The translations under genes were made by a program, and so were the position numbers. Below, piece by piece: positions 1 through 10,797 of a stretch of 64,000 nt of DNA. Each line of letters begins with the position of its first letter. Positions within the stretch are counted from its first letter, which is position 1. The notes below the pieces were generated by a model. It saw nothing but the letters and a program-made list of their open reading frames with translations. It was not told the DNA's origin and made no database searches. Source of the stretch: Lineus longissimus (lineage: Eukaryota; Nemertea; Pilidiophora; Heteronemertea; Lineidae); the NCBI RefSeq assembly GCF_910592395.1, contig NC_088323.1, positions 1 to 64,000 on the forward strand, written 5' to 3'.

Positions 1-1708
1 GGTTAGGGTTAGTTGGCCTAGGGTTAGTTGCCCCAGGGTTAGTTGCCCCAGGGTTAGTTGCCCTAGGGTTAGTTGCCCTAGGGTTAGTTGCCCTAGGGTT
101 AGTTGCCCTAGGGTTAGTTGCCCTAGGGTTAGTTGCCCTAGGGTTCGTTGCCCTAGGGTTAGTTGCCCTCGGGTTAGTTGGCCTAGGGTTAGTTGGCCTA
201 GGGTTAGTTGGCCTAGGGTTAGTTGGCCTAGGGTTAGTTGGCCTAGGGTTAGTTGCCCTAGGGTTAGTTGGCCTAGGGTTAGTTGGCCTAGGGTTAGTTG
301 GCCTAGGGTTAGTTGGCCTAGGGTTAGTTGCCCTAGGGTTAGTTGGCCTAGGGTTAGTTGGCCTAGGGTTAGTTGGCCTAGGGTTAGTTGGCCTAGGGTT
401 AGTTGCCCTAGGGTTAGTTGGCCTAGGGTTAGTTGGCCTAGGGTTAGTTGGCCTAGGGTTAGTTGCCCTAGGGTTAGTTGCCCTAGGGTTAGTTGCCCTA
501 GGGTTAGTTGCCCTAGGGTTAGTTGCCCTAGGGTTAGTTGCCCTAGGGTTAGTTGCCCTAGGGTTAGTTGGCCTAGGGTTAGTTGCCCTAGGGTTAGTTG
601 GCCTAGGGTTAGTTGCCCTAGGGTTAGTTGCCCTAGGGTTAGTTGCCCTAGGGTTAGTTGCCCTAGGGTTAGTTGCCCTAGGGTTAGTTGCCCTAGGGTT
701 AGTTGCCCTAGGGTTAGTTGGCCTAGGGTTAGTTGGCCTAGGGTTAGTTGGCCTAGGGTTAGTTGCCCTAGGGTTAGTTGCCCTAGGGTTAGTTGCCCTA
801 GGGTTAGTTGCCCTAGGGTTAGTTGCCCTAGGGTTAGTTGCCCTAGGGTTAGTTGCCCTAGGGTTAGTTGCCCTAGGGTCAGTTGCCCTAGGGTCAGTTG
901 CCCTAGGGTCAGTTGCCCTAGGGTTAGTTGCCCTAGGGTTAGTTGCCCTAGGGTTAGTTGCCCTAGGGTTAGTTGCCCTAGGGTTAGTTGCCCTAGGGTT
1001 AGTTGCCCTAGGGTTAGTTGCCCTAGGGTTAGTTGCCCTAGGGTTAGTTGCCCTAGGGTTAGTTGCCCTAGGGTTAGTTGGCCTAGGGTTCGTTGCCCTA
1101 GGGTTAGTTGCCCTCGGGTTAGTTGCCCTAGGGTTAGTTGGCCTAGGGTTAGTTGGCCTAGGGTTAGTTGGCCTAGGGTTAGTTGGCGTAGGGTTAGTTG
1201 CCCTAGGGTTAGTTGGCCTAGGGTTAGTTGGCGTAGGGTTAGTTGCCCTAGGGTTAGTTGGCCTAGGGTTAGTTGGCCTAGGGTTAGTTGGCCTAGGGTT
1301 AGTTGGCCTAGGGTTAGTTGGCCTAGGGTTAGTTGCCCTAGGGTTAGTTGCCCTAGGGTTAGTTGGCCTAGGGTTAGTTGCCCTAGGGTTAGTTGCCCTA
1401 GGGTTAGTTGCCCTAGGGTTAGTTGCCCTAGGGTTAGTTGCCCTAGGGTTAGTTGCCCTAGGGTTAGTTGCCCTAGGGTTAGTTGCCCTAGGGTTAGTTG
1501 CCCTAGGGTTAGTTGCCCTAGGGTTAGTTGGCCTAGGGTTAGTTGCCCTAGGGTTAGTTGCCCTAGGGTTAGTTGCCCCAGGGTTACTTGCCCCAGGGTT
1601 AGTTGCCCCAGGGTTAGTTGCCCCAGGGTTAGTTGCCCTAGGGTTAGTTGCCCTAGGGTTAGTTGCCCTAGGGTTAGTTGCCCTAGGGTTAGTTGCCCTA
1701 GGGTTAGC
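1..1708. repeat. 15-bp telomere-like tandem array (about 114 units)
   Basis: The unit is GGGTTAGTTGCCCTA, with a common variant ending GGCCTA and rarer ones (GCGTA, CCCCA, GGGTCAG). Units are in perfect 15-base register, so every 60 bases hold four. Each junction reads TAGGGTTAG, the core of the animal telomere repeat, and CCCTAGGG is palindromic. Variants come in runs, as expected from local unequal exchange or slippage. The G-rich strand runs rightward, opposite to what a left chromosome end would show, so this is better read as subtelomeric or interstitial satellite, or a contig whose end is inverted. It continues past base 1. Confidence 0.95.
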
Positions 1709-1895
1709 GGCTTCAGGGTTATCGGCTTCAGGGTTAGCGGCTTCAGGGTTAGTAGCTGCAGGGTTAATGGCTTCAGGGTTAGTGGCTACAGGGTTAGTGG
1801 TTTCAGGGTGGCTTTACGGTTAGTAGCTTGAGGGTTAGTAGCCTTAGGGTTAGTAGCTTTAGGGTTAGTAGCTTTTGGGTTGGAAGCTTTAGGGT
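1709..1895. repeat. Degenerate edge of the 15-bp array
   Basis: The 15-base rhythm continues but the unit drifts to GGGTTAGCGGCTTCA and then GGGTTAGTAGCTTTA with increasing substitutions. This decay at an array edge is typical, since edge units are homogenised least. Confidence 0.85.
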
Positions 1896-2254
1896 TAGTC
1901 GATGTGATGTCCTAGACTGGTTGTGACCATTCAGGCAGAGCCATCAAGTCGGTGTGATGTCCTAGACTGATTGTGACCATTGTCTTCCATTTTCAGGCGG
2001 AGACATCAAGTCAGGCGGAGGCATCAAGTCGGTGTGATAACTTAGACTGGTTGTGACCATTGTCTTCCATCGTTCAGGCAGGGTGTGATGTCCTTGACTG
2101 GTTGTGACCATTGTCTTCCATCGTTCAGGTGGAGACATCAAGTCGTTGTGATGTCCTAGCCTGGTTGTGACCATTGTCTTCCATCGTTCAGGTGGAGACA
2201 TCAAGTCGGTGTGATGTCCTAGCCTGGTTGTGACCATTGTCTTCCGCTTCAAAG
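1896..2254. repeat. 63-bp minisatellite (about 5-6 units)
   Basis: The unit contains GTGTGATGTCCTAGACTGGT, GTGACCATTGTCTTCCATCG and GGTGGAGACATCAAGTCG. Sixty-three is a multiple of three, which explains a spurious open frame on the minus strand here. Units differ by substitutions and truncations. Confidence 0.85.
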
Positions 2255-2645
2255 ACAACAGGTTGTTCTCTTCAAAGGGTGAGATGTACTGGATGAGGAG
2301 CTAACTATTCAAGGTGACTCAGAGACAGTAGGTTGTGATCAGGAGCTAGCTATTCAAGGTGTCTCAAAGACAGTAGGTTGTTCTCTTCAAAGGGTGAGAT
2401 GTACTGGATGAGGAGCTAGCTATTGAAGGTGTCTCAAAGACAATAGGTTGTTCTCTTCAAAGGGTGAGATGTACTGGATGAGGAGCTAGCTATTCAAGGT
2501 GTCTCAAAGACAATCGGTTGTTCTCTTCAAAGGGGTTAGGGTTAGGGTTAGATATACTGGATGAGGAGCTAGCTATTCATGGTGCCTCAAAGACAGTAGG
2601 TTGTTGTCTTTAAAGGCTGAAATGTTCTTGATGTGGAGCTCCCTA
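2255..2645. repeat. 70-bp minisatellite with an internal TTAGGG triplet
   Basis: About five units of roughly 70 bases contain GGTTGTTCTCTTCAAAGGGT, GAGATGTACTGGATGAGGAG and CTAGCTATTCAAGGTGTCTC. One unit near 2534-2551 carries three perfect GGGTTA copies, an interstitial telomeric motif inside a non-telomeric repeat. Confidence 0.82.
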
Positions 2646-3904
2646 TTCAGGTTGCTTCAAAGGAAAACGACTATGTTCAAAGTGTATATTCAGGCTGAAC
2701 AGGTACAATGGTGTAGAAGCAACTCAAGCTATACCTCCCGCATGTTGACTCGATGCATCATATTCTTTTGTTATGCAGGGTATTTCAGTGCAAATTGGAT
2801 ATGTCTTTCAATTGGCTATATGGGCGGCATAAAAATCTTCACTTGTCCACGTCCACCGAATACAACAAACAATTGAGCCATTGGAACGTTCTTCCTGTTA
2901 GTACAGCAAGGTCTGCTTTTGACATGTCAGCGCTATGCACACAACACGTGTTTAAGCTGCACCAGGTCAGAGTTTGAGCACAGCTTACGCAGAGCAACGG
3001 GTATGTCAATTGTGACTGGGACTGGACATACAGGAATAAAAGAAAACAAAAACAAAATGACATGCAGGAAAAATGATATTGGTAGTGAGTGAAACAATAC
3101 ATGCTTTTAGATTGTAGAATATAATTCGTTAGAAAATGACTATTGTACACGTTATATATCACAAACATCAATCCAATATGATGTCTGCGATGGTGCAGCT
3201 CACAAGTTCAGTCTGCGTTACCTTCTGGCAGATCAAGCAGTTGAAACCCAGTGATGCATTCCATGAACCAAGTTGTCGGGGCTGTACACATCCGGAAGTG
3301 ACGCTGCATCTTAATCTTATCCTTTAGATCGTGAATGATGAAGTAACACCAATCAGCCAGATACGATCCCTGATTTGGCGTGATAAGGAACAGTTATGTC
3401 ATTTGGGATAACATCAGTTCAGGATCCATTTTCCCAGGAGGACTGCGTTCAGGTACTTGAGAGTTCGCGCGCACATCCCTTCACTGTTCACATGACTCAC
3501 TGCAACAATATGAAATCAAGGGTGAAATATTTTAACCATTACATACACAAGCAGTAAGGCCTGCAGATCATTTCAAACTTGAAATCCCTGGTGTACATGT
3601 AGGAATCTTACAAAGTTGGTTTCAAGCTCAGTCAGTGATAACCCATGCCTACGCGCAATTCATTAACAATGCATCGATCTGCCAAAAGCTGAACGCAACA
3701 AGGTGTGCTCACTCAGGTCCAGTCAAGATTGTAGTGGGAATAGCGTGATATTTTTAAGTCCTGTTTGATGATGGGAACTGCTACTGTTGGATGGAAGGTG
3801 ACTGGGCAGCCGACAGCTTGGTGATAACGCCACTGGACCTTGAAGGTTGATGGCTTCACAATCCTGTGGAAGAAGAACTGTAATCACTTACACTGTTTAC
3901 GCTA
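2646..3904. other. Intergenic DNA, nothing recognised
   Basis: No open frame here has a recognisable product or a consistent exon structure. Short frames of 63-110 codons are at chance level. No repeat array is seen. Confidence 0.6.
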
Positions 3905-3914
3905 GTCTACTTCA

Positions 3915-4176
3915 GGTGAGAATTCAGTGACTATCCTTCCATGAAGCATGCTGGCACACTTCTGGACCTTCATCTGCTCTGGGCGCTTCAGGCCGGTACA
4001 GAGGAGGACAACCCGCTCTGGTCTGGTGAAGCTGGTGGGGGTCTGAAAGTCAGAGAACAACAGGTGGGAATTCAGTGACTATCCTTCCATGAAGCATGCT
4101 GGCATACTTCTGGACCTTCATCTGCTCAAGGCGCTTCAGGCCGGTATAGAAGAGGACAACCCTAACCCTAACCCTC
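3915..4176. repeat. Direct duplication, two copies about 148 bp apart
   Basis: A block containing ATTCAGTGACTATCCTTCCA, TGAAGCATGCTGGCA and GGCGCTTCAGGCCGGTA occurs at about 3915 and again at about 4063. The second copy ends in a short CCCTAACCCTAACCCT telomeric tract (about 4161-4176), oriented opposite to the tract near 2540. Confidence 0.8.
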
Positions 4177-4429
4177 GGAGACCTTCACTCCGGGGAATGT
4201 ATCAGTGGCATTGTCAAGAGAAACTTGCACGAGTAGGCCCGGGTCACACAAACCAATAACAGATCATTCTTACCTGGACCAGTTTCTCCAGCACCATCAG
4301 CATCGGCCTCATGACGTCATACAACGGGTACCGCTTCTCAAGTAAATCCCAGAACCTCGGCCATAAGATGATGACGAGGCAGCCGTTGCTGTCACAATAT
4401 GGAAGCACATGGATCATCCAAAACCTCCC

Positions 4430-4736
4430 CTATTACTTTCATTGGCTGCCTAAGCAGTCCCGTGTGGTTTTCAAGGTTCTGCTGCTGACTTTCAAGGCCT
4501 TGAAGGGCCAAGCTCCCAGCTACATCAGGGATCTTCTGACTGTGTACAAGCCAGGGCGGTCACTTCGTTCAGCTGAACAATTGCTGTTGGCCGTGCCTGT
4601 ATCCAAACATTGTGGTTGTGACAAGGCCTTTAGTGTCAGTGCACCCAGACTCCAGAATGAACTTCCAAGGAATATCAGAGAATCAGAGTCTGTGAACATT
4701 TTCAAAAAGAGACTAACGGGACACCTGTTTTTGTAG
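4430..4736 (+). mobile_element. 3' end of a non-LTR retrotransposon (LINE) reverse-transcriptase ORF
   Basis: The frame ending at the stop 4734-4736 translates to the widespread C-terminal tail of LINE ORF2 proteins in the CR1/L2/jockey style. It shows HWLP, then RVVFKVLLLTFKALKGQAPSY, a leucine pair and YKPGRSLRS, then KAFSVSAPRLQNELP, NIRESESVNIFKKRLTGHLF and stop. The catalytic RT palm and endonuclease are absent, so this is a dead 5'-truncated copy. The downstream ACAGCGCCTTGACTG resembles the short 3' tail such elements carry. The family is assigned from remembered motif patterns, and the exact clade is uncertain. Confidence 0.75.
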
Positions 4737-5185
4737 ACATTTGTGAACTTTTTTACAGCGCCTTGACTGCTTGAGTGAGCACCATTTCCATACCTTTACT
4801 AGTCCTAGTACCTATCTACCGTCTAGTCCCTGGTTCCCGTAAAATATGCACAGTATCGAAACAAAAGAGCACTTATCAAGAAACAAAATCAGACTAGAAA
4901 TTTGAAATTTGCTTGTCAGCAAATTTGATAGCCCCCACGGGCCCACACAGTACACGTATGGAGGAGTGAAGTCTATTCCGTTTCGCGGATGATCTATTTC
5001 CGGACAAACACGCTCGCGCTTTCTCAAAATCACACGCTCAGTAACATTTAAACAGCACCCTAACCTTTTCAGTTGGGCAGGATGGATCATTGATTAGCAT
5101 TTAAGGCTATTCCTTTATTTTATTCCTTCATTCCACCGTCGTTCTTTGCTCAAAATACTCGACAGCTCGCCACTTCGGCAAAGCG

Positions 5186-6427
5186 GTTTATTTTTTCACA
5201 CCAGCCGACGCCATTTTGTTTCCCATATTTGGCACACGCGTCATAATTTATTCATACGAATGAGGTTATGAGAGTGCTCTGAGAGGCAACAGGCGAACGA
5301 GGTTGACAGAGATAATCAACACTAGGTACCTTGTCTCCAGGTACTTTAGCCAGAGTTCACACTGGATGACCTACCTGGAGCTGTTCTTTTGTTCTAGGGC
5401 GCGATTTTTACTTGACTCGGCAGTTTTGTTGTTTTTAGCCACTGGAAGGCATCGCTTGCTAATTTTTGCACACGCACGCACACTCCATACAATGATCATT
5501 ACCATGGTTAACGACCTATAGTGATTACTATTTTCGTAAGATGCAGAGTAAATCAAATGGATTTTGTGATCGGAGACCCGCTCGTTTCCAAAGTGAATGC
5601 ATGAGAACAACCCATTTGTGTCGTATATCACTGGAAACGCCCGATTCCCCTGATTCTGCAGGATGTTAAATCGGGCATTTTATTTCTTTAAATAAATCAT
5701 AAGCGTCGCATTTGCTCCTAGCTATGTTCACCATCCCAAATGGCAATATTGCCAATTGGGCCGGACAATCACGAAAAACCCCAAATATTATACATTTCTT
5801 CCTGAATAATTCTTACAGAGACCATTCTCCCATGAAAGACAGTTGCTTACGCTACACAAAAATCAAAAAAAAATCGAGGGTCAACCATTGAACTTTTGAG
5901 ATATGTTGAATTTTGCACAAATCAGCGAAAAACGCACCAACTGGCACTGGACGGCATTTTTACACGGGGCCGACGCACATCCCAAGTTCAGTGTACACAT
6001 ACGTCGGCAACAACAGTATAAATGCGTAGTTTCTTGTTAGTCGCCTATTGAGTAGCGCTATAGGTTTCAGAAACTCCAAAAAAACATGTTTTGCCAAAAC
6101 AACTGCTGAATCAACGCTGACATACTGTAAGGACCGAGAAATCAATGATTTTAGGAACTACGGTTAGGGCTTGGCCGCGCATGAATAACAAAAAAAACTC
6201 CCTAATGAGACCAAAGTTCATTCGACGAGGTGCAAAAGCCCCGTAAAATACCTGGGAACAAGGTGCTTAATGAAGATAAGGAAAGTAACCTGGTCCACCC
6301 GCTGCATCAAGCAAAGTTATGTCGATCTACGTAAAATCCTACATGCAATGACGCTGCGGCATAAATTATGCCAAATATGGGAAACAAAATGGCGTCACCT
6401 GGTGTGAAAAAATAAATCGCAACGGGC
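5186..6427. mobile_element. Candidate inverted-repeat-bounded element (about 1.2 kb)
   Basis: About 60 bases near 5186-5250 (GGTTTATTTTTTCACACCAG, GACGCCATTTTGTTTCCCAT, ATTTGGCA) reappear as the reverse complement at about 6365-6427 (TGCCAAATATGGGAAACAAA, ATGGCGTCACCTGGTGTGAA, AAAAATAAATCGC). The interior has no transposase-like frame and includes a small palindrome TGGCAATATTGCCA near 5743. This fits a non-autonomous foldback element or MITE, or two opposed copies of one element. I could not define target-site duplications. Confidence 0.5.
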
Positions 6428-7790
6428 TGACCGAACTCGGCTCCGCATTGACCAATCAGCGTGGATCGCATCGGAAAGTAGTACTTTCAGAAATCAATGC
6501 GTGGTCTCATTGTCCAGTAGGGGTGCTATCTGTGCAATGGATTAAAGTTGTTTCTGGCGAGCATTCTAGTAAACTTTTGAGCCTCACATTTTCACCGGCG
6601 AAGATTTGGGGATCCAGTCAATCCGCTGAGCCGTGAAACGTGGTGGACGCGTGAAATTGAGACAAAAACGACCCCAAAAACCTTAGACCCGGACCCCCCC
6701 CCCAAACCCTGAAATTATCATGGTCATGACCTATCAAAAATTCTATTGATGCCCCTGGTGAGGTCTTTCTGCCCTGCAAATATTAGGTTCGAGTGAGATA
6801 TTGGGAAAAAGTTAAGGCAGTTGATGTCTCAAAGATAATGGCTTGAAATCTATTAGCGGTGCGTAGCCACCAGACGTGCGAAATAAGACATTGACGTTCC
6901 AGCCACGGCTACTGTGGAAGTCACCACTAAAATTCACAACAAATACCGAAATCCGTCTGCTTGGAAAATTGACAGACTTGGTGGGTAGGCCCCAACATGC
7001 CCAAGGAAAATACAAATCATTTGCGAGTCAGTGCAGGAGTTCTTTGTTTCATAAAAATGCGTCATATTGCCGTGCATGTCCATGTATCACTCAAATTTTG
7101 TAATAAATCGAAAAAACAGTTCCGGAATAAGCCATTACTCATGCTCAGTGTGTGGCTGCATGGACTGGACTGTCATGACTCGACTGTGCACAGGGCCTCC
7201 ACCATGTCCACAGACTGACAGAGTCACACTCACAGATCACTTTTATATGCCTAGTTCACGAGTCATTGATATGGTCACTCGTCTGACAACAATAATTCAT
7301 CATCAAGTCCCTGTGCTGTGGCGGGGCGGCAGTGTTGAAAACAACTCCACAGCACTGGCAGTGACAGCGAGATTTGTTTTCAGTGGCAATCATGAATCAT
7401 AGGCCTAGGCCTATAGCCTAGCCCTAGGGCTAGGTTAGGCAGGATGATTGATTGATTCCGAGATAAACATTGACCTACTCAGACTAGTCAACCTCTAGTC
7501 TAGGGACTTGAGCCACCATCGAATCGCAGAGAACAAGTCCACACTCTCAGTCATGTCAGTCAACATGAGAATTTTTTTTCCAATTTCACAAATTTCCTTT
7601 CTTAATTCTTTGAAATGGAATGTCGGAACTGCTTCAAAAACTTGTTGATGACTTGATGATCTGACTGTTGTTGCATGAATCCAATTAAATTGATGGATAC
7701 GGACTCATAAAAATGTGACTTGGCTAACTTAACCTTACAGTAGTGTTTTAGTTTTTCAGAATCAGATAAGACAACAATCTCATTCTCAAA
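6428..7790. other. Upstream region of the TEX12-like gene
   Basis: No gene recognised. It has a C-tract near 6693-6703 and a stretch rich in AGGCCTA/TAGCCTAG palindromic words near 7400-7435. It presumably holds the promoter and 5' UTR of the + strand gene starting at 7791, but I see no TATA box or other element worth placing. Confidence 0.5.
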
Positions 7791-10295
7791 ATGTCGGAGC
7801 CTTTAGCTGGAGATGTTCGAGGAAGGAGTGCAATAGATAGAGAAGATGGTAGCACTGCAATTAGTGCAAAGAAATCCAAGAAGGTAGGCTGCCTTCTAGA
7901 GAGATCTTCTTACAAATAGATCAGTTAAAACTGCTTAGTTGTTTTCGACAGGTAGTGCATGTGGTGATGTACTATTGTTTAGGAGGATGAGATTTACCAC
8001 TTGTAATCGGGGTGTGCCCCACCCCCGAATAGTTCTGGGTTGAATGATTTGAAGCTACATAAACACTACTCCAGATACTTTATCATTAGTAGATATTAGG
8101 CCTAAGGCCAAACAAACTAAACCAGAAACAAGTGGGCCTAGGAAGTAGCTAATAAAAATATGGAGGCAAGATTTATTTGAAGTTTCCTGCTTCACGTATG
8201 CATATTTTTTAAATGCATAAATCCCATAATGTGTGGACAATGTTGTTGAGGGTTGACCATACTTGGCTAGAACTTGAAATCCTTGAAGCAATTACTCTTT
8301 CAAAACGAGGTGAATGCCAATGTCAAGGGTGGGAGTCAGTTCTTTGTTTGCTAGGTAACAGACTCCCGCAATTGAAATTGGCGTTGACTTCATTTGGAAG
8401 GTGTTCTAATTGCTTCAGGATTTCAAGTTGTAGCCAAAATGGCGGTGCCTATGGTCAACCCTTAATGCGGATCAGGTCAGAACGCAAAATTAAAACCCGG
8501 GATAAATTTTCTGGGTTTCAGTAGTCAATCTCACCGGAGAGAATAATTTTCAGAGTCTGTGTGAGCAGTCGCAGTTCTACTGCCAGGATGAACAGGGGAG
8601 TTGTCATGGTGACAACTTCTACAACGAGGATAAACAGCCTTCAAGGGAACACCCAGCCTGTTCTGGGCAGCAGAGGCATGGCCAAGAGAACCAAGCCAAC
8701 ACTGGTGGAGAGGGGACCAGTCACAATGGAAGTAGAGGTACGATGATGTGTAGGACATAATCTGGTCTTCTGACAAGTTGGCCTCACGGAGTGAAGAACT
8801 TGAGTGATAATTCATTCTAAGAAGGAACCAAAGAGAGTCATTGAAAGGCTCTGTGTTTGCTAAGAGCTCAAGTCATGTGTCAGGTGAACAGTGCAGCCTA
8901 ATGGTGTTTCTCTTAGCAATGATTCACTTTTGATAAAAAGGTGTACTAACTAGTAGAGTCTTAGGCAATCCTGGACTTGGGCAAACCACAACTCACACTA
9001 TCTTCCTTAATGCACTGGGATGAATACAAGTGGTTGCTTTGCTAGCATATCAGTTGATGACCTTCTCTCCTTCAGTTGCCCCAAATCAACAAGATTCGGA
9101 CCAAGAGGGCCACATGACCTCCTGTTCACATCTTATGAAGCGTAAGTTGTTTTTACTATTTGTAGACATACATGTTGCACTGGCAGCTGGTGTGGCTTGT
9201 CTTGATGCCTGCACTGGCAGCTGGTGTGGCTTGTCTTGATACCTGCACTGGCAGCTGGTGTGGCTTGTCTTGATGCCTGCACTGGCAGCTGGTGTGGCTT
9301 GTCTTGATGCCTGCATTGGCAGCTGGTGTGGCTTGTCTTGATGCCAGCACTGGCAGCTGGTGTGGCTTGTCTTGATGCCAGCACTGGCAGCTGGTGTGGC
9401 TTGTCTTGATGCCTGCACTGGCAGCTGGTGTGGCTTGTCTCGATGCCAGCACTGGCAGCTGGTGTGGCTTGTCTTGATGCCAGCACTGGCAGCTGGTGTG
9501 GCTTGTCTTGATGCCTGCACTGGCAGCTGGTGTGGCTTGTCTTGATGCCAGCACTGGCAGCTGGTGTGGCTTGTCTTGATGCCAGCACTGGCAGCTGGTG
9601 TGGCTTGTCTTGATGCCTGCACTGGCAGCTGGTGTGGCTTGTCTTGATGCCTGCACTGGCAGCTGGTGTGGCTTGTCTTGATGCCAGCACTGGCAGCTGG
9701 TGTGGCTTGTCTTGATGCCACCACATAATGAATGGGCTAGGCCCTATCAGCCAACATGTCTCATTCCGAGTACATGTTATAAGGCCTTTCTTAATAATGG
9801 GCTATTATGTTATGTCATATCTATTGAAGTTTTTACAATATTTTATCATAATTGAAGCTTTTGAATATTTCAGAAATTGGCGAGGAATTAAATTACATCC
9901 ACGGGGCATTTAGACCCCTCTTCATGTAAGTAGACCGTGGGGGGGGGGGGGTGCTTATTTGTCTTCATTTCGTATTGTTGGATTGCCAGGTATACAGTGT
10001 TTCAATGTAACTTTCCAATGATTCCCATGAGGCTGAGCAGAGCAATATTCTGTGAAAGTCGTGCCAATCGGAGTCGTGCCAATCACTCTCATACTTTTGA
10101 AGCTTCTAACACTCATTTAATCGACTCTTTTATGTTCACTATTTCAGAGACTGTGAAATAGCTGAGAACATGTGCATTGATCATTTGGACAGTCTCCTCA
10201 CTCAAGCCAAGGAGTATGAAGAAACCTTGATCGCCCAGAAGCAACAACTTCGAGGACGACTCAGCATTTTGTCCCAGACACTAAAAAACATTTAA
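7791..10295 (+). CDS. TEX12: TEX12-like synaptonemal-complex central-element protein, 5 exons, 180 aa
   Basis: Exons: 7791-7883, 8554-8737, 9076-9141, 9874-9925, 10148-10295 (stop TAA 10293-10295). All introns are GT-AG and phases 0,1,1,2 agree, giving 543 coding bases. The first ~115 residues are polar and low in complexity (MSEPLAGDVRGR at the start, a Gln/His/Cys-rich middle). The last ~65 residues are helical: IGEELNYIHGAF, then CIDHLDSLLTQAKEY, then LIAQKQQLRGRLSILSQTL and the C-terminus. They align without gaps to the vertebrate TEX12 core, which has the pattern SKEIN..., YIDEIDGLFKEA, LIQKREFLRQRF and ANTLHR. In vertebrates TEX12 pairs with SYCE2 to build fibres of the synaptonemal complex central element in meiosis. 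Length exceeds the ~123 aa mammalian protein because of the N-terminal extension. The assignment rests on the last two to three exons, and exon 2 alone would not be recognisable. Confidence 0.8.
9175..9724. repeat. 34-bp minisatellite in intron 3 of the TEX12-like gene (about 16 units)
   Basis: The unit contains TGCACTGGCAGCTGGTGTGG and CTTGTCTTGATGCC, with GCCTGCAC/GCCAGCAC variants interspersed. It begins about 33 bases after the 5' splice site at 9142. All three minus frames lack stops, so long minus-strand open frames here are artefacts of the repeat. Confidence 0.95.
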
Positions 10296-10797
10296 TGATT
10301 CTAAAAGTACACTGAGCAAGGAGTTATAAAAGATATTGGATATTAGACTAATGCATATCACTGCCACTCTCACAATTAAGATATTGCCTCTTAGGACAGC
10401 TTACAACTGAAATCTGTAAACCACAACATTTTCAAAATTCAACAGTTCATAGATGTGCTCACTTTCAACAGGTGGTGGATGCAAAGCTGCATTTTCTTTA
10501 TGAATTTTTGTGGTCAAATGCCGAGTTGAAATTCTGGCATATTTCATTCATGTCTGAAAGTGCATTCACAAAATGAAATGCTTCCAAAGTCTCATGGTTA
10601 ACACAGGAAGATTTGTAAAAACTTACTTTCACAAGCATTACGGTTCTTCTCAATCCTTGGTCAAATGATACTGTCCATCATTGTTGGGTAATGTCTAGAT
10701 GACATCAGCAGAGATTCAAGTTTAGTGTGTTACTGGTTCCCCTCATTCATGTCTTGAGGAGTGGGTTCCAGGGTTCCCTTTGGTGTCCACCTTAACG
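10296..10797 (+). other. 3' flank of the TEX12-like gene
   Basis: AT-leaning sequence after the stop codon, probably including the 3' UTR. I find no clear AATAAA in the first few hundred bases, so the transcript end is not placed. Confidence 0.4.

Noticed and set aside
1-1708. True chromosome-end telomere
   Set aside because: The unit is 15 bp rather than TTAGGG, and the G-rich strand is oriented inward for a left end.
2839-3171. 110-codon minus-strand frame with hydrophobic stretches
   Set aside because: Low-complexity Phe/Leu/Cys-rich translation of AT-rich DNA with no family resemblance.
9086-9726. Three overlapping minus-strand frames of 166-212 codons
   Set aside because: They are produced by the 34-bp array inside an intron of the TEX12-like gene; the peptide repeats identically in all frames.
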